Assembly: GCA_021401465.1 (NCBI GenBank)
Contig: JADDMT010000119.1
Coordinates: 1 to 64,000 of the forward strand
From: Teratosphaeria epicoccoides
Taxonomy: Eukaryota; Ascomycota; Dothideomycetes; Mycosphaerellales; Teratosphaeriaceae
DNA length: 64,000 nt
Direction: 5' to 3'
A model generated the notes under the pieces. That model did not search any database. It was given only the letters and a program-made list of their open reading frames with translations, and was not told where the DNA came from. The position numbers were made by a program, and so were the translations under genes. Shown one piece after another: positions 43,540 to 54,312 of the stretch. Each line of letters starts with the position of its first letter. Within the stretch, counting starts at the first letter, position 1.

Positions 43540-45840
43540 TCAATCAAACCCGCCTGGGATCTTGGCCTCAAGCTTTGGAGGGCTTGAGCCTCGCTTGCCC
43601 GGCCCTGAGGGCTCAGACGGGGCGGCGGCGTTCTTAGCTTCCATGGCTTTGATCCGCTCCAGCACGGAGCTGGGCCGGCGTCCGTGTGTTGGACTGGTTG
43701 GCGTCGGGCCCAGATCGAAGGTCTTCTTAACTGGAGAGGTGGGTTTCGATAGTGATGAGTCCTCCTCAGGGGCGGGTCGTGGCACGGGCTCAATGATTGC
43801 GGGCACCTGCGGGAGTGTGATTGCTTCAGGCCGCACGTCTGGGTCGTAGGCGACCTGAGAAGGCTGTTCTGATTCATCCGCTTGCTGGGCTTCACGCTGA
43901 AGCTGCTCGTTCGCCGCAGCCTGCTCCAATTGGCTCTCCATGGACGCGTCCTCGAAGACTGGCGTCGCGGGTTCTGACCGTTCCGGCTCTTTTGCATTAT
44001 GCAGATTGTTCTGCAGTATCTCAGAAGTGGCTTCACTAGGTGCAACCTCCTCAGTTTCTCTTCGAGATGAGACATCCGATCCAGCATTTGGGAGCACGCC
44101 CGACTCCGCGCGAATGATGGAAGCTGCACTGCCATTCATCGACCTCTCAGCTGGTGCTTGTGGGATGGGAATGGCAGGCACCTCATGATTGGTTTCTTCC
44201 ATGCCTTCCGGGTCAAGGACACTTGTCGTTTCGCTCTCATCGCCACCAGCGATAGCAGAAACCGCACTCTCCATCCTTCGTCTCTCAGGGATGCTCTCCA
44301 GACTGCCTCGGCCACCCTTGAGAGCCCTGTGGCTCTCTGGCGTACCGCCGCCGTCCGCCAGACCCTCGCCACCGCCTTCTCTCCTGCCTGTCGACGAAGG
44401 GATGACGCCACCTCCAATCCTGGCCCAGAACATGCGCTCCCTCAATCTGACTGCTTCTTCCCATGCGCTATGCTTGTCCACGTCTGTATCAGCCCTCCAA
44501 TGTCCATCCCTGACCATTCTCAGAAAGCCGACGAAATCACCGACTGCCCTGACTCGGCCTAAGCAGTAATCGCACAGTGGATACCGTTGAGCGGAGTTTT
44601 CCTCGCTAGTCCGAAATCTGTGCTTCCGCACGTACGGCTCGTGCTTCCTGCTCTCGCCACACAGTGCGCAAGCGAAGACAGGTCCGTAGTGTTTTTGTTG
44701 AGGCAGGAACGGCTCCACAACGAGACTCCCTGCTAATAATGACGAAAGCACCGATCGTCTGCTCAGAAATGAAAGGCCAGGCGCCAGGTCCAGACGAAGG
44801 GTCGGCTCGATATCTTCCAGCAATGTGCGTTTGTAGAACTTGCTGTCTTTGAGCGGCGGCACAGAAGCGGCGCCAGGAAAGGTCGCAGATGGGCTGTTGT
44901 TCGTGGAATTCGAACTGCCAAACGAGAAGGCTCCTGGCAAGCTCGGCGAGCTTGATGCCACGAGATTCGTCTGCGACGCCGCTGCAGAATTATTGACGAC
45001 GCTACCACTCGCCTGTCTCGAATGCGGTGATAGTCTTCGGCCGATGTTGAGCAGGTCCTGGAAATCTTGATACGCCTGAACATCGTTTCGCACCATAGGC
45101 GTCAGCAGCTGGGAGAAGTAAAGCGGATGATTCGGCGGTATGCTTGCGCCGGGTTCGGCTGCGCTTGGCGAGAACTGCACGGCATCCCAGACGTTTGTCG
45201 TTGAATGTACCGGGGTGGTCGGCATGCTGCTGCTCTCATGCTCGCTCGCTCTTTCCTCCAGCTTCTCCATGACGCCCTTGAGATCCTGGAGCTGCTCTGT
45301 TTGGCTGACGAGCAGCAGCTCTGTATCGTTCAATTGGTTCCTCAACTGGCTGTTCCGCCTCTCAGCGCTATCCACTTCTTTCTTTGCGTTGGCGACCATG
45401 TTATTGGCTTCTTCAAATAGTTGCGCAGACATCTCCTCCATCTCAAGGTCGCCCTGCCTCCTCGCCTTCTCGGCGACCTCCCGCTTCTCCCGCTCCTGCG
45501 CCAATTCCTGCTTCAGTGTCAAAAGCTGCTTCTCAAAAGTGCTTCGATGCACCAGCACCTCCCTCGCGATCATCTCATCCAGCTCTTCCTTCTCCTTCCG
45601 TAATCGCTCCAGCTCATGCCGGGTCTGCTCTAGATCATGCCGGGTCGCCTGCAAGGAGTCGTCCAGATTCGTCTGGTAGTTGATCGCATTGACCAGCTTC
45701 GTACTGAGCATCGCCACCTCGTCGCTCAAGTCCGGCTTGCTGCTAGCCTCGTTGCTCGCTTTTCGTGACACAGGCGAGGGAGTGCCCCGTCTCGTGTCCA
45801 TCATGTCCTCGCGCATGACGGGCGAAGCGACGGCGGCCAT
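43540..45840 (-). CDS. SEC2: Rab guanine nucleotide exchange factor Sec2
   Basis: Activates the secretory Rab GTPase Sec4 on post-Golgi vesicles, driving polarised exocytosis. A single 766-codon frame. Residues about 50-200 are a continuous heptad-rich coiled coil ending in GDLEMEEMSAQLFEEANNMVANAKKE, the signature of the Sec2/Rabin exchange domain. A second conserved block, KDSKFYKRTLLEDIEPTLRL to WARIGGGVIPS (about residues 335-490), is a fungal Sec2 C-terminal region with paired cysteines (FACALCGES, YPLCDYCLGRV). The last 250 residues are acidic, Pro/Ser-rich and probably disordered. No intron is needed. The start M is followed at once by the family-like sequence, and the upstream side has no in-frame extension. 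Confidence 0.88.
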   Translation of the reverse strand: MAAVASPVMREDMMDTRRGTPSPVSRKASNEASSKPDLSDEVAMLSTKLVNAINYQTNLDDSLQATRHDLEQTRHELERLRKEKEELDEMIAREVLVHRSTFEKQLLTLKQELAQEREKREVAEKARRQGDLEMEEMSAQLFEEANNMVANAKKEVDSAERRNSQLRNQLNDTELLLVSQTEQLQDLKGVMEKLEERASEHESSSMPTTPVHSTTNVWDAVQFSPSAAEPGASIPPNHPLYFSQLLTPMVRNDVQAYQDFQDLLNIGRRLSPHSRQASGSVVNNSAAASQTNLVASSSPSLPGAFSFGSSNSTNNSPSATFPGAASVPPLKDSKFYKRTLLEDIEPTLRLDLAPGLSFLSRRSVLSSLLAGSLVVEPFLPQQKHYGPVFACALCGESRKHEPYVRKHRFRTSEENSAQRYPLCDYCLGRVRAVGDFVGFLRMVRDGHWRADTDVDKHSAWEEAVRLRERMFWARIGGGVIPSSTGRREGGGEGLADGGGTPESHRALKGGRGSLESIPERRRMESAVSAIAGGDESETTSVLDPEGMEETNHEVPAIPIPQAPAERSMNGSAASIIRAESGVLPNAGSDVSSRRETEEVAPSEATSEILQNNLHNAKEPERSEPATPVFEDASMESQLEQAAANEQLQREAQQADESEQPSQVAYDPDVRPEAITLPQVPAIIEPVPRPAPEEDSSLSKPTSPVKKTFDLGPTPTSPTHGRRPSSVLERIKAMEAKNAAAPSEPSGPGKRGSSPPKLEAKIPGGFD

Positions 45841-47581
45841 ATTATTGGCCGAGCGCGACTTTGACAGCGTCGGAAAGAAGCTTCGCGGCGCTTGCGGAGT
45901 CGGCGAGGTGGAAGAGGACGCAGAGCGCGCGAAGAAGGAGGGGCGGGCTATCGATGCGTGGCGGCCATCATTGCCCCATCCCGAGACGAAGAGGAAGCTG
46001 TTCAGAGCGATGTGTCAGCCTCGTGATCGCCCGATGCGCAGGTGACTGTGGAGGCGTGCTCACTCCGCCACGGTGAAGACCGGGTCGCTCGTGACCGTAG
46101 CGTGGGACGAGAGGGCTCGTGATCGTGGACCGTGGTGGGAGGTGGAGGCGCTGGTATCTGCTCGACGCTTCCGGGTGGCTGAGGTGTCCGCGCAGCGCTT
46201 GCGAGGTCTGGCTCCCCGCTCGTACCACAAAGGGTTTAGACTTTCTCTTGGTCACACATAGCAGTTTCGTCTACACGTGTATGTATGCATGTATGTATGT
46301 ATGTATGTGTGTATGCGTGTATGTATGTATGCTGCCGTATAGCAATCCAGTCAGTCAATCGATTGTGCGTGAATGATGGGAGAATTGATTAAAAGGAACA
46401 TCAATCGTGCGGCCACACGAACGCTTGATTACGTTCGTGGCGCCGCTTCCAAGCTTGTTTCAGTTGCACATGAAACAAACATCCTCATGTCCCCATATAC
46501 TCGTTGACTGGCGATGCATTCCTGAATGTCAACCTACAACATCATCTACAGACCACAACACCCGCCTCATTACAGCTGAGATTCTCTCATCGCCTGGAAC
46601 CTCAGGCATTCGGCAGGTGAAGCATTGGTAGCAACTCCAGCAACCCCAGTCATCCGCGACTCGCCAGGAAAACAAGGATGATACTCGCACCCATAAATCT
46701 CCAGGCCCAATCAATAATGACCGTCACCGAAGACACCAAGGACCAAGACCTTCCGGACTATTTATTCTCCCTTCGCCAGCATGGCGTCTGCGCGCGACAT
46801 GTGCACAGAAGAATTACATCGAGTCTCATCGTCAACCACGCACCGGGAACCCGATCGGCTAGTACGCTCTAAAAAGATCGTCAGATCAGTTCAAGATTCT
46901 GTACCCCTCGTGGCAATCTCTTCGTCAACATGGTGGGTTCAGGACTTCTGCAGACGGCTGAACAACGGCGATTCAAGTGAAATTTCTTCTTCGTGTGTTA
47001 GCGCCGCCGATTGCTGCTTAACAACAAGGTACACCATGCTAACCGGCCAGATTCTTGCACCACTCTAACCCCAAGTGAACGCGGCTCGATGGGAAAAGCT
47101 TGGGTGGTCCTATTTGTTCCACCGGCTTTACAAAAGACCATGCGATCGTGACGAACCCTTTTAGCGCCAATTCTGCCATACGGATACGCGAGCAATACAG
47201 CACGTAGGCCACCGTTCAACTGGAAGAGGGTGTAGGCGTACACTTCGTGCTGCTGTACAACAAACACTCATCAATCACTTTCATCTGGAAATTTCTACAC
47301 CCCTCTTCCGATCTCCCGTTCCTTGCATCTCGCCAGAACAACGACACATACATACGTTCTTCTATCCTCGCCAAGAAAACTTCAAGACATCACCCATGGA
47401 TCATCCACCACCAACATCCACCTGCACCCAACAAGCCCCGCACCATATCGCAGACGCGCCAAGCACATTACACATCAACACCAAATACTAACCCACTACC
47501 TTCTCTATCTCGTCCCTATCAGCCCCCTCACACAACACCGTCCATCCATCCATCACACTCCAAGACCCCGACTCACTCACC
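45841..47581. other. SEC2 upstream region and intergenic DNA
   Basis: The first few hundred bases should contain the SEC2 promoter. A TATG microsatellite lies at 46277-46332. The rest has only scattered short frames. From 47280 the plus strand is rich in CCA/CAC and pyrimidines, typical of a 5' leader for the gene starting at 47582. Confidence 0.45.
46277..46332. repeat. TATG microsatellite
   Basis: An imperfect tetranucleotide array of TATG/TGTG units of about 56 bp. Confidence 0.9.
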
Positions 47582-48190
47582 ATGCAACTCACGGGCTCGC
47601 TCCTCCCCCTCCTCCTCCCCGCCACACTCCCACCAGCAATATCCCTGCCCCAATCCCTCGCCGACCCGGTCTGATCAGGGCCCTCACATGCTGCATGTAC
47701 TACTGCATGGTGAACCCCAACACCGACACCGAGGCGAATCTGAGGTGCGTGCGAGACTTGTGTCAGGCGTGCAGGTGAGCATTCTCTGTGCAATCGCCTT
47801 TGCGCCCGCGAGCCGGAAATTGAGGATGGCTGATAGTTGTGTAGGGAGGACAGGTGATCGAAAGGTTTTGTAGGAAGGGGGCTTGTGGGAAATTGGGTTG
47901 GCGGCGCCCCGAATGATTGGTGTCTTTGACGATCGAGGCGTCTTGCTTAGGTGAACGTCCTGATTGCCGAGTGTGATGGCCAGATGTACCGAAGATCATG
48001 CGGTCGCCAGTCTCTTCTTACTACAGTGCGAGTTTCTCGTTGCCACGACTGGTGCATGAGCAATCCTGGCTCTGCGGCTCAAGTGGCCCTGTGGTGTATC
48101 GACGAGTCGTGTCAGGCTTGCAGGTGTAAACTCATCATCGCCTGGCTCGCGTTGAGAGATGACAGCTTAGAACTTAAGTGGTGTGGCTGA
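47582..48190 (+). pseudogene. Secreted Cys-rich protein locus with two related modules (structure unresolved)
   Basis: An ATG at 47582 in a good context opens a signal-peptide-like stretch (MQLTGSLLPLLLPATLP). It is stopped at 47672 and is out of frame by one base with a following cysteine module: CCMYYCMVNPN...RC...DLCQACR (about 47689-47776). A second, related module, CHDWCMSNPG...WC...ESCQACR, is at 48040-48124 in another frame. Both modules end TGCAG|GT, like a donor site. Module 2 sits in an open frame from 47951 to 48190, preceded by a CTTAG acceptor. I could not build one clean transcript: the frame break before module 1 and the phase mismatch between modules need either an assembly error, an unusual intron, or decay of a duplicated gene. 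Confidence 0.4.
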
Positions 48191-48518
48191 CGATTTTGTG
48201 TTTTGCGATAGGAGGGAAAGTTGTTTTGCGACGGAGTGAGATGGGATGAGATGGGAGGGAAGGGGCAGGTGGCTGCGGTTGTTGTCATGCGTGGTGAGTG
48301 GCGTGAGGGACGCGCGATGTGGGAGGTGCGTGGCGATGTTTGAGATCTGACTTGGAAGTTGCACGGTCGATGGAGCATTTGACCCGTTTTCTTTCGATGG
48401 TGTGATCAGGCGTCTGTGAGAGATTGATCAGCGAATATTGAAGCAGCTCGATGTCACGAGCTCCATACACCGTAAATCTTTCTCGGCTGTCATGTCGTAC
48501 ATCTGTGCTCCCATCCGA
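48191..48518. other. Convergent intergenic region
   Basis: Between the Cys-module locus and the ATG29 stop codon. No gene seen. Confidence 0.5.
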
Positions 48519-50065
48519 CTACCTCCCTCCACCCTGCCCCTGCCCTCCTCCACCTACCTGTCTACCTTGCCCAAACCTGCCAACGCCAACTCTACTAGCG
48601 ATGGAAGCCATACTCCCAATTCCCAAACTACTCCCGCCACCTCGCTGCATATGACTGAGCAGCGCATCCTCGAGCGCCGACTTCGTGACACTCCCGTCGT
48701 CCAAATCACTAAAGGAGCTACCTAAGCTCGGCGATCCAGTATCGCTATTATTCCGCTGGCTCCTCGGAGACAAGTTCGCAAGCTGCGCTTTCTGTCTTGG
48801 ACTCAGTGGTCCCAGACGCTGTTGCGGGCTGACCAGCGTAGGAGAACAGTTTGTGATTGATGGCTGAGCTTGTTGTTGTGCTGACGAGGCGGAGGAAGCT
48901 GATGAGTCGGCGTTTTCGTATTTCTGCTTGCCTTTGTCTGCGAAAAGTATCTGCGCCGAAGGAACAACCGCGCGTCTTGTTTCTTTCAAAGTGGCAGCCG
49001 GGTCGTCTTTACTACCGCCGGTCCTGCTAGCGAAGGGCAGGTAGCCTTCTTCTGAGCTTCCCTCACCGTTGTCGTCGTAGTCCTCGACATCGCCTTCAAA
49101 TCCTGGAGTCTTCAGCTTGGCCGGCACACGTCTTCCAACCACCGCGCGTCGACTGAAGGCTTGACTTCTGCCAGACGGCTTCTCCTCCTCCGAAGCACTA
49201 TCTTCTGGACCATCATGGCCCATCGCGTACTTGTCATTCTCGTCGCCTTGGTGAACTCCAGTCGCTCTGCTCGAAACCCCCGGACGCTTCGTAGAGCCAA
49301 AAGAGCCCCTGACAGCTCGCACCACACCTTTCCCACTTCCAGCAAGCATCTTACTCTGCGTGACCGTAGTCGTGCTTGGAGTTCTGCTCAACACACCAGG
49401 TGGAGCATGCACACTCCTTGGCGTCCCAGCGGAAGCTGGGCTGCCTGGCCCACTGCCGCCACCGGTTGCCTTGAGCGTGGTGATGGCTGTTGGCAGTCGT
49501 GCGCCCTTCATATTAGGGGCGGTCGTTGAGGAGCTGTCGGTGCCAACTTCTGGTGGTAAGAAAGGGCTCGGCACTTGAGATGTGCTACCAAGCCGCTGCA
49601 TCTGCTTCCTCATGCCCTCAAAGTGTCGCTCGTAAAGCCAAGCTGCTTGTTGTAGAAGGAAAGAGAGATCGACTTCAAAGCGTGCGGCCATATTTGGCCA
49701 GTCTAGATCCTATCGAGGTTTGTGTTAGTTCTTGCTACAATTCATGCTTGTTGAAGATAAAATACTTTGGCATTTCCAGCCTTGCTGATCAGCTTCCACA
49801 GCGCCTTATCTTTAGTGGTGTCCCATTCGACCATAGGTGGATCTTCAAAACCACTTCGGGAGAATGGGATGCGTACGAGGCATGTATAGCGCACTTTTGT
49901 CTTGCTTGTCGACTGGACTGGAGCATTCTGTTGAGCTACTGACGGTGGCCTAGGCGATTCGAGGTTAGTGGTTGCATTGGACAAGACATTCCGAGTGGGC
50001 GCTGCTTTAGACGGTGGCGGCATGGCACTAGGGGGTAGCTGCGAGATGGAAGGAGAAGCAGACAT
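48519..50065 (-). CDS. ATG29: Autophagy protein Atg29
   Basis: A scaffold subunit of the Atg17-Atg31-Atg29 complex that organises the phagophore assembly site during starvation. Exons 50065-49766 and 49709-48519, joined in phase 0 through a 56-nt intron (GTATTT donor, CGATAG acceptor). The product is about 496 residues. Residues 55-130 carry the conserved domain: RYTCLVRIPFSRSGFEDPP, WDTTKDKALWKLISKAGNAK, then across the junction DLDWPNMAARFEVDLSFLLQ and QAAWLYERHFEGMRKQMQRL. The remaining 370 residues are Ser/Thr/Pro-rich and probably disordered, with an acidic stretch, as in long filamentous-fungal homologs; yeast Atg29 is much shorter. Confidence 0.92.
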
Positions 50066-50416
50066 CGCTGTCCAGTCGCAGCTTGGAATACATAGTTGTG
50101 TATGATGACTGTAGAAGCAAGCAAGTCACTTGTATGTGTTCCGAGGACTAGCGGCGGTCACTCCCGCTGACCTCAGATTGGCTATGCCGCTACTACGGGA
50201 AGATGGACTATTCAACATGATGGATCTGCCGGGACAGCAATCCTGATTGCAAATTGAAATTTCGTGCATGCTATGAACGGAGGGGTTGCTGATTGAGCAG
50301 CCTTCTCGCCGTCAAAGACTCTTCGTGACCGTCAAGCCCTGCGCAAGGCATCCCCACCTCCCTCAAGACGCCAGCATCGCATAGCAGAAAACCTCAAGCA
50401 CATACCAGTGATGCAC
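50066..50416. promoter_or_regulatory. ATG29 promoter and RPL21 3' flank
   Basis: 351 bp between the ATG29 start and the RPL21 stop, both on the minus strand. It must contain the ATG29 promoter and the RPL21 3' end. No specific element is recognised. Confidence 0.5.
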
Positions 50417-51053
50417 TTAGATGTGGGTGTCGTACGGGATTGGTGTGATGGTCTCTGGCTTGTTGTCCTTTGCGCTCACGATCCTCGATTCCCTGGGCAT
50501 CGCCGGCTGCCTCTTCAAGTGCATATGGACACCCTCCTCCTTGGCCTTCCTTTTCTTGGCCGCGTTCTCCTTGACGCGAACTAAGAACTCCTCTCTCGAG
50601 CGCGAGTGGCGGACATGCTCAATGCGGACGTTGATGCGCTTTTCGATGTATCGGTTGCCAACCTGGCGGTAGAGGATAACGCCGACTGCGGACTTGGTCA
50701 CGTTGTAGACGACGCCAGTCTTGCCATGGTAGACCTTGTATGGCTGCGCGGGTTTGTTAGTTGCTGTTCAGGCCAATTCGCGATTCGAAATGCTCGGCGT
50801 GACGTACCATGCCCTTCTGGACGGCACCGTTGGCGACGACATCGACAATGTCACCGACTCTGTATTGCTTCAAGTATGTTCCCAGAGGAATCATACCCTT
50901 CTTCTTGAAATCTCTGCTGAAGGCTGGGGCATGTTGTCAGCATGCTGTCCGTGAATGCCCTCATGTCCAGTGTTCGCATCCTGTTTTCTAGCTCTTCAAA
51001 CAGTGTGACTGACCATAGCGAGTGCCCGCTCTTAGACCGGCGGCGTGACCCAT
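50417..51053 (-). CDS. RPL21: 60S ribosomal protein L21 (eL21)
   Basis: Structural protein of the large ribosomal subunit. Three coding exons: 51053-51014, 50923-50808, 50743-50417, with introns carrying GTCAGT and GTACGT donors and CAG acceptors. The product is 160 residues, the standard eL21 length. It starts MGHAAGLRAGTRYAFSRDF, continues through GTYLKQYRVGDIVDVVANGA and PYKVYHGKTGVVYNVTKSAV, and ends PITPIPYDTHI. The start codon follows a CAG acceptor-like sequence, so a 5' UTR intron is possible. It is divergent from RPS9. Confidence 0.96.
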
Positions 51054-51293
51054 TGCTGCGGTGTTGTAGTGCTGGTCGAAGGGTTAGTTGTCGGTGAGTC
51101 GTCGCTATCTCAGTTGACTGTCGGCTTTCAATGTTCGCGATTACCCACACCAGAATTTCCCACGTTCAGCGGCTGGTCCCGCTCGCGCCGAAAGCCTTGG
51201 CGTTCAATTCGACTTGTGCACATCTGAACTTCTTCCAAGCTCTTCGATTTTCAGCAGGCTCGTTGCAAGCATTGTCGACAACACCCACCACCA
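51054..51293. promoter_or_regulatory. Bidirectional ribosomal-protein promoter (RPL21/RPS9)
   Basis: Only 240 bp separate the start codons of two divergent ribosomal-protein genes, so both must be driven from this interval. A coordinated promoter is likely, since these products are needed in equal amounts. I cannot name a binding site with confidence. Confidence 0.7.
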
Positions 51294-52420
51294 TGGCCCC
51301 GTGAGTACCATGCGATATCGAGTGCGAAAGCAGAGTAAAGCGCGGCATGTTGCAGTCCAGGGCAATGGCGAAGAGCATGAGCAGCAACAATACAACATCC
51401 CAAATACAGAACCAACACAGTCGGAACTATCACGCGATATGGACACCAAAAATCTGGATCGCATGCAAATTATTAGGTGTACCGCTTGGGGAGAGCTTCC
51501 TAGTATGTGCAGATCTGGCTCAGATGCATATGCGAAGGACATCCCATTCGACACCTATCATGCCATGCCCTTCGCTTTGCCCGGCTCAATCGACTGCGAC
51601 TGCGTTCAACCAAGCCTGCTCCTGCGCTCTGTCTAAATATTCGTACATCGTGCTGACATGATTTCAGACGCTCATACTCTAAGACCTACAAGGTCCCTAG
51701 ACGTCCGTTCGAGTCGGCTCGTCTGTCAGTACACCCCTGATGGCCACTGAGCGTGAGCTTGCTCCGCTTATGTCAAACGGTCCCTAACATGTCGACAGTG
51801 ACTCTGAGTTGAAGATCGTCGGCGAATACGGTCTGCGCAACAAGCGTGAGGTCTGGCGTGTCCAGCTCACCCTCTCCAAGATCCGTCGCGCTGCCCGGTA
51901 TGTGTTTTGCAGCCAATGTGCATGATTATCACTGACAATACTATAGTCAGCTGCTCACGCTCGACGAGAAGGATCCCAAGCGTCTCTTCGAAGGCAATGC
52001 TCTCATTCGCCGTCTGGTCCGTGTCGGTGTGCTCGACGAGTCCCGCATGAAGCTCGATTATGTGCTTGCCCTGAAGGTCGAGGACTTCTTGGAGCGCCGC
52101 CTCCAGACTTGTGTTTACAAGCTCGGTCTTGCCAAGTCCATCCACCACGCCCGTGTGCTCATTCGCCAGCGTCACATCCGGTACGATAATCACCCCTACG
52201 CACACTATGAGTCGCTATTAACATTCTTTGCAGCGTCGGCAAGCAGATCGTCAACGTCCCGTCATTCATCGTCCGTCTCGACTCCCAGAAGCACATCGAC
52301 TTCGCTCTTACCTCGCCATTCGGTGGAGGGCGCCCTGGCCGTGTTAGGAGAAAGAAGGCCAAGGCCGCAGAGAAGGGTGGTGACGAGGGCGAGGAGGGTG
52401 GCGAGGAAGAGGAGGAGTAA
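51294..52420 (+). CDS. RPS9: 40S ribosomal protein S9 (uS4)
   Basis: Structural protein of the small subunit that affects decoding accuracy. Five exons: 51294-51301 (eight bases, ATG GCC CC), 51668-51725, 51799-51897, 51947-52180, 52234-52420, all joined in phase. Characteristic segments: SYSKTYKVPRRPFESARL, DSELKIVGEYGLRNKREVWR, the S4 RNA-binding domain VLDESRMKLDYVLALKVEDF to HHARVLIRQRHIR, and VGKQIVNVPSFIVRLDSQKH. The C-terminus is an acidic tail of Gly and Glu. The first intron (366 nt) is much longer than the others, as is common for ribosomal-protein genes. Confidence 0.96.
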
Positions 52421-53839
52421 ATTGTCGAGGCTCCATTGTCACGATGAGCATCAGCCGACAGTGGCAGGACAGGGCTTTTGGCTTACTGACGCATGGCTGC
52501 AAGGTACAAGAGGCTTGCGACACAATGTAGTCGGTGCAATGCAATGCGATGAGTCCTCCCGTCTTTCTCGTATCATATTCAGTCCCCGTGTCCTTGTGCG
52601 CTTCTAAGTCTCGGACATCGCAACAGCGATACATTTACGCCTGTCTGCGGGAGATGCCATCGGTGACTTCTCCGCCTCACAAGGCAGAAAACTGCGAGAC
52701 TGTGATGTTGCTCGTGGGACGCGCAAAGAAAATTTCCATCGTACACAAGACTACCATTTGCAGCACCTCCCGTTTCTTTGGTGACGTGGGTTCCACTGAA
52801 TGGCTCGCGGGTTCCACTGAATGGCTCGCGGGCTAGGAAGATGTGCGTATGTCACGCTCATATCTACTACACCTTTGCTCTGCCAATATACTACAGGTCG
52901 TGCGCTTGCCAGCAGTCCGGCTTGACTGCTTCTCCATATACGTGTTACTTTGCCTACACCGGCAACCTGGACATGACGCTGATGGATGAGCCGTGCTCCA
53001 AGCGAACTGCCAGATTCCTCTCCGGTGAACCACATCATCGACTCAGTGCTAGAGAAGCTTGACACCCGTCCAGCGTCTTGTGTCTCTGTACCTCTGTTGA
53101 ATTGTGCTTTGCAGCAAACGGACACAATATGCCAACACGGAGACTATTTATCGACTGCTTGGCTACAAGGATGAGTGAGTGGGTCTTTGAGCAGACGGTT
53201 CATACGCGGCCGGTGGATATGTTGCAGGAAATGGCGAGGAGGCGTGAGAATCGTGAGAGCGAGAAGGTTTTCACCAGTCCCACTTCCGAAAGAGGTGTCA
53301 GTATCATTTTCATGACGATGGAAGGGAGTGCATTTGAGGCGCAGGCTGATGGTTGCTGTGACATGGAATTTTTGATGTGGGTAGGCCTCACCAGCTACAT
53401 CTGGATGAGGCACCAGTTCTAGCGCCGTCAGACAACTGATCTGGAGACAACAGAGGGACGAGAAGGGCAAGTCCTCCAAAAGGTGTGGCATTCTGGGGTC
53501 AGTCGAACGAGCGGTACGAGGAGGCATCTTGTTCCATACACTAATTCCATAAACCTGCTCCTTCTCAGAAACTGCTGAAAGGCTCGCTGAAAGCTCTACC
53601 TTTACAACCTGCAATCGTAGTGACGCCTCGTTGCAATCGACGCCATGTAATCACGCCCGACGCCACCCTCCCCGCAGCCTTTTCTGCCCATTTCCATCGC
53701 CACGCATCTGCGAGTTGAGAGGGATCAACACACCGGTCCAGAAACTCCTGATTACCCTGGCACCGCATGGACGGGCACGAGTCAATAGACACGAGACTTG
53801 TGGTCAAGCCGTCACGCGCATCGACCATCGGCCCCGGCC
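52421..53839. other. Intergenic region downstream of RPS9
   Basis: No gene I recognise. Frames of 115-157 codons occur at 53078-53422 (plus) and 53614-53144 (minus) without domain features. A 21-bp tandem duplication (GGGTTCCACTGAATGGCTCGC) lies at 52788-52829. Confidence 0.45.
52788..52829. repeat. Perfect 21-bp tandem duplication
   Basis: Two adjacent identical copies of GGGTTCCACTGAATGGCTCGC. Confidence 0.9.
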
Positions 53840-54312
53840 CTACTCCTTCTGCGCAGCCTCCGCGGCACGCTTCATCTTGATGCTGTATGCAAGCTCCAGG
53901 AGCGCTTCCATGTCTGCCTCAGCCTCTATGGAGCGCGAGTACGCGCCGTACGAACCGTCTACAAAGTTGTTAGCATACCCAAAACATTGAATCTGTCACC
54001 ATCAATCGCACTCACAGTTGCCATAGTTGCCTGTACAAGACATTGTCAGCATATGCTCAAGTGTTCAGATAACATTTGGCTGAGCTGACCGTAATTACCA
54101 TAATTGCCATAGCTAGCCGCTGTACCAGTAGCTGCGCTCGAGGATGTAGTTGACGATGTAAGAATTGACGTAGTTGATGTTTTGGATGAGGAAGCCTTGC
54201 TTGTGGTTGTTGTCGCGGCTTTGCTTGTCGTCGTCGTTGTCGTCGCGGCTTGGGCTGGGCTTGCTGCGGCGGAGTAGACGGTCAAGGCGAGAAGAGAAAG
54301 GATGTACTTCAT
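53840..54312 (-). CDS. Secreted Thr/Ser-rich protein with Tyr-Gly repeats and a 15-nt microexon
   Basis: Exons 54312-54090, 54030-54016 (15 nt) and 53958-53840, joined in phases 1 and 1 by introns of 59 and 57 nt with CTGAC/CTAAC branch sites. The 118-residue product has a signal peptide (MKYILSLLALTVYSAAASPAQA) and a Thr/Ser/Lys linker (residues 23-66) likely to be O-glycosylated. Residues 67-86 are a repeat with YGN four times, then YGS and YGA. A charged helical C-terminus with a Lys-Arg pair (KMKRAAEAA) follows. The microexon encodes part of the repeat, so skipping it would shorten the repeat by five residues in frame. No enzyme domain is seen. Family: unknown to me; Tyr-rich repeats near dibasic sites resemble secreted peptide precursors. 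The nearest rightward neighbour is the UstYa-like gene at 55426. Confidence 0.75.

Noticed and set aside
53144..53614. 157-codon minus-strand frame downstream of RPS9
   Set aside because: No recognisable domain, no signal peptide, no splice extension, and it overlaps another frame on the plus strand.
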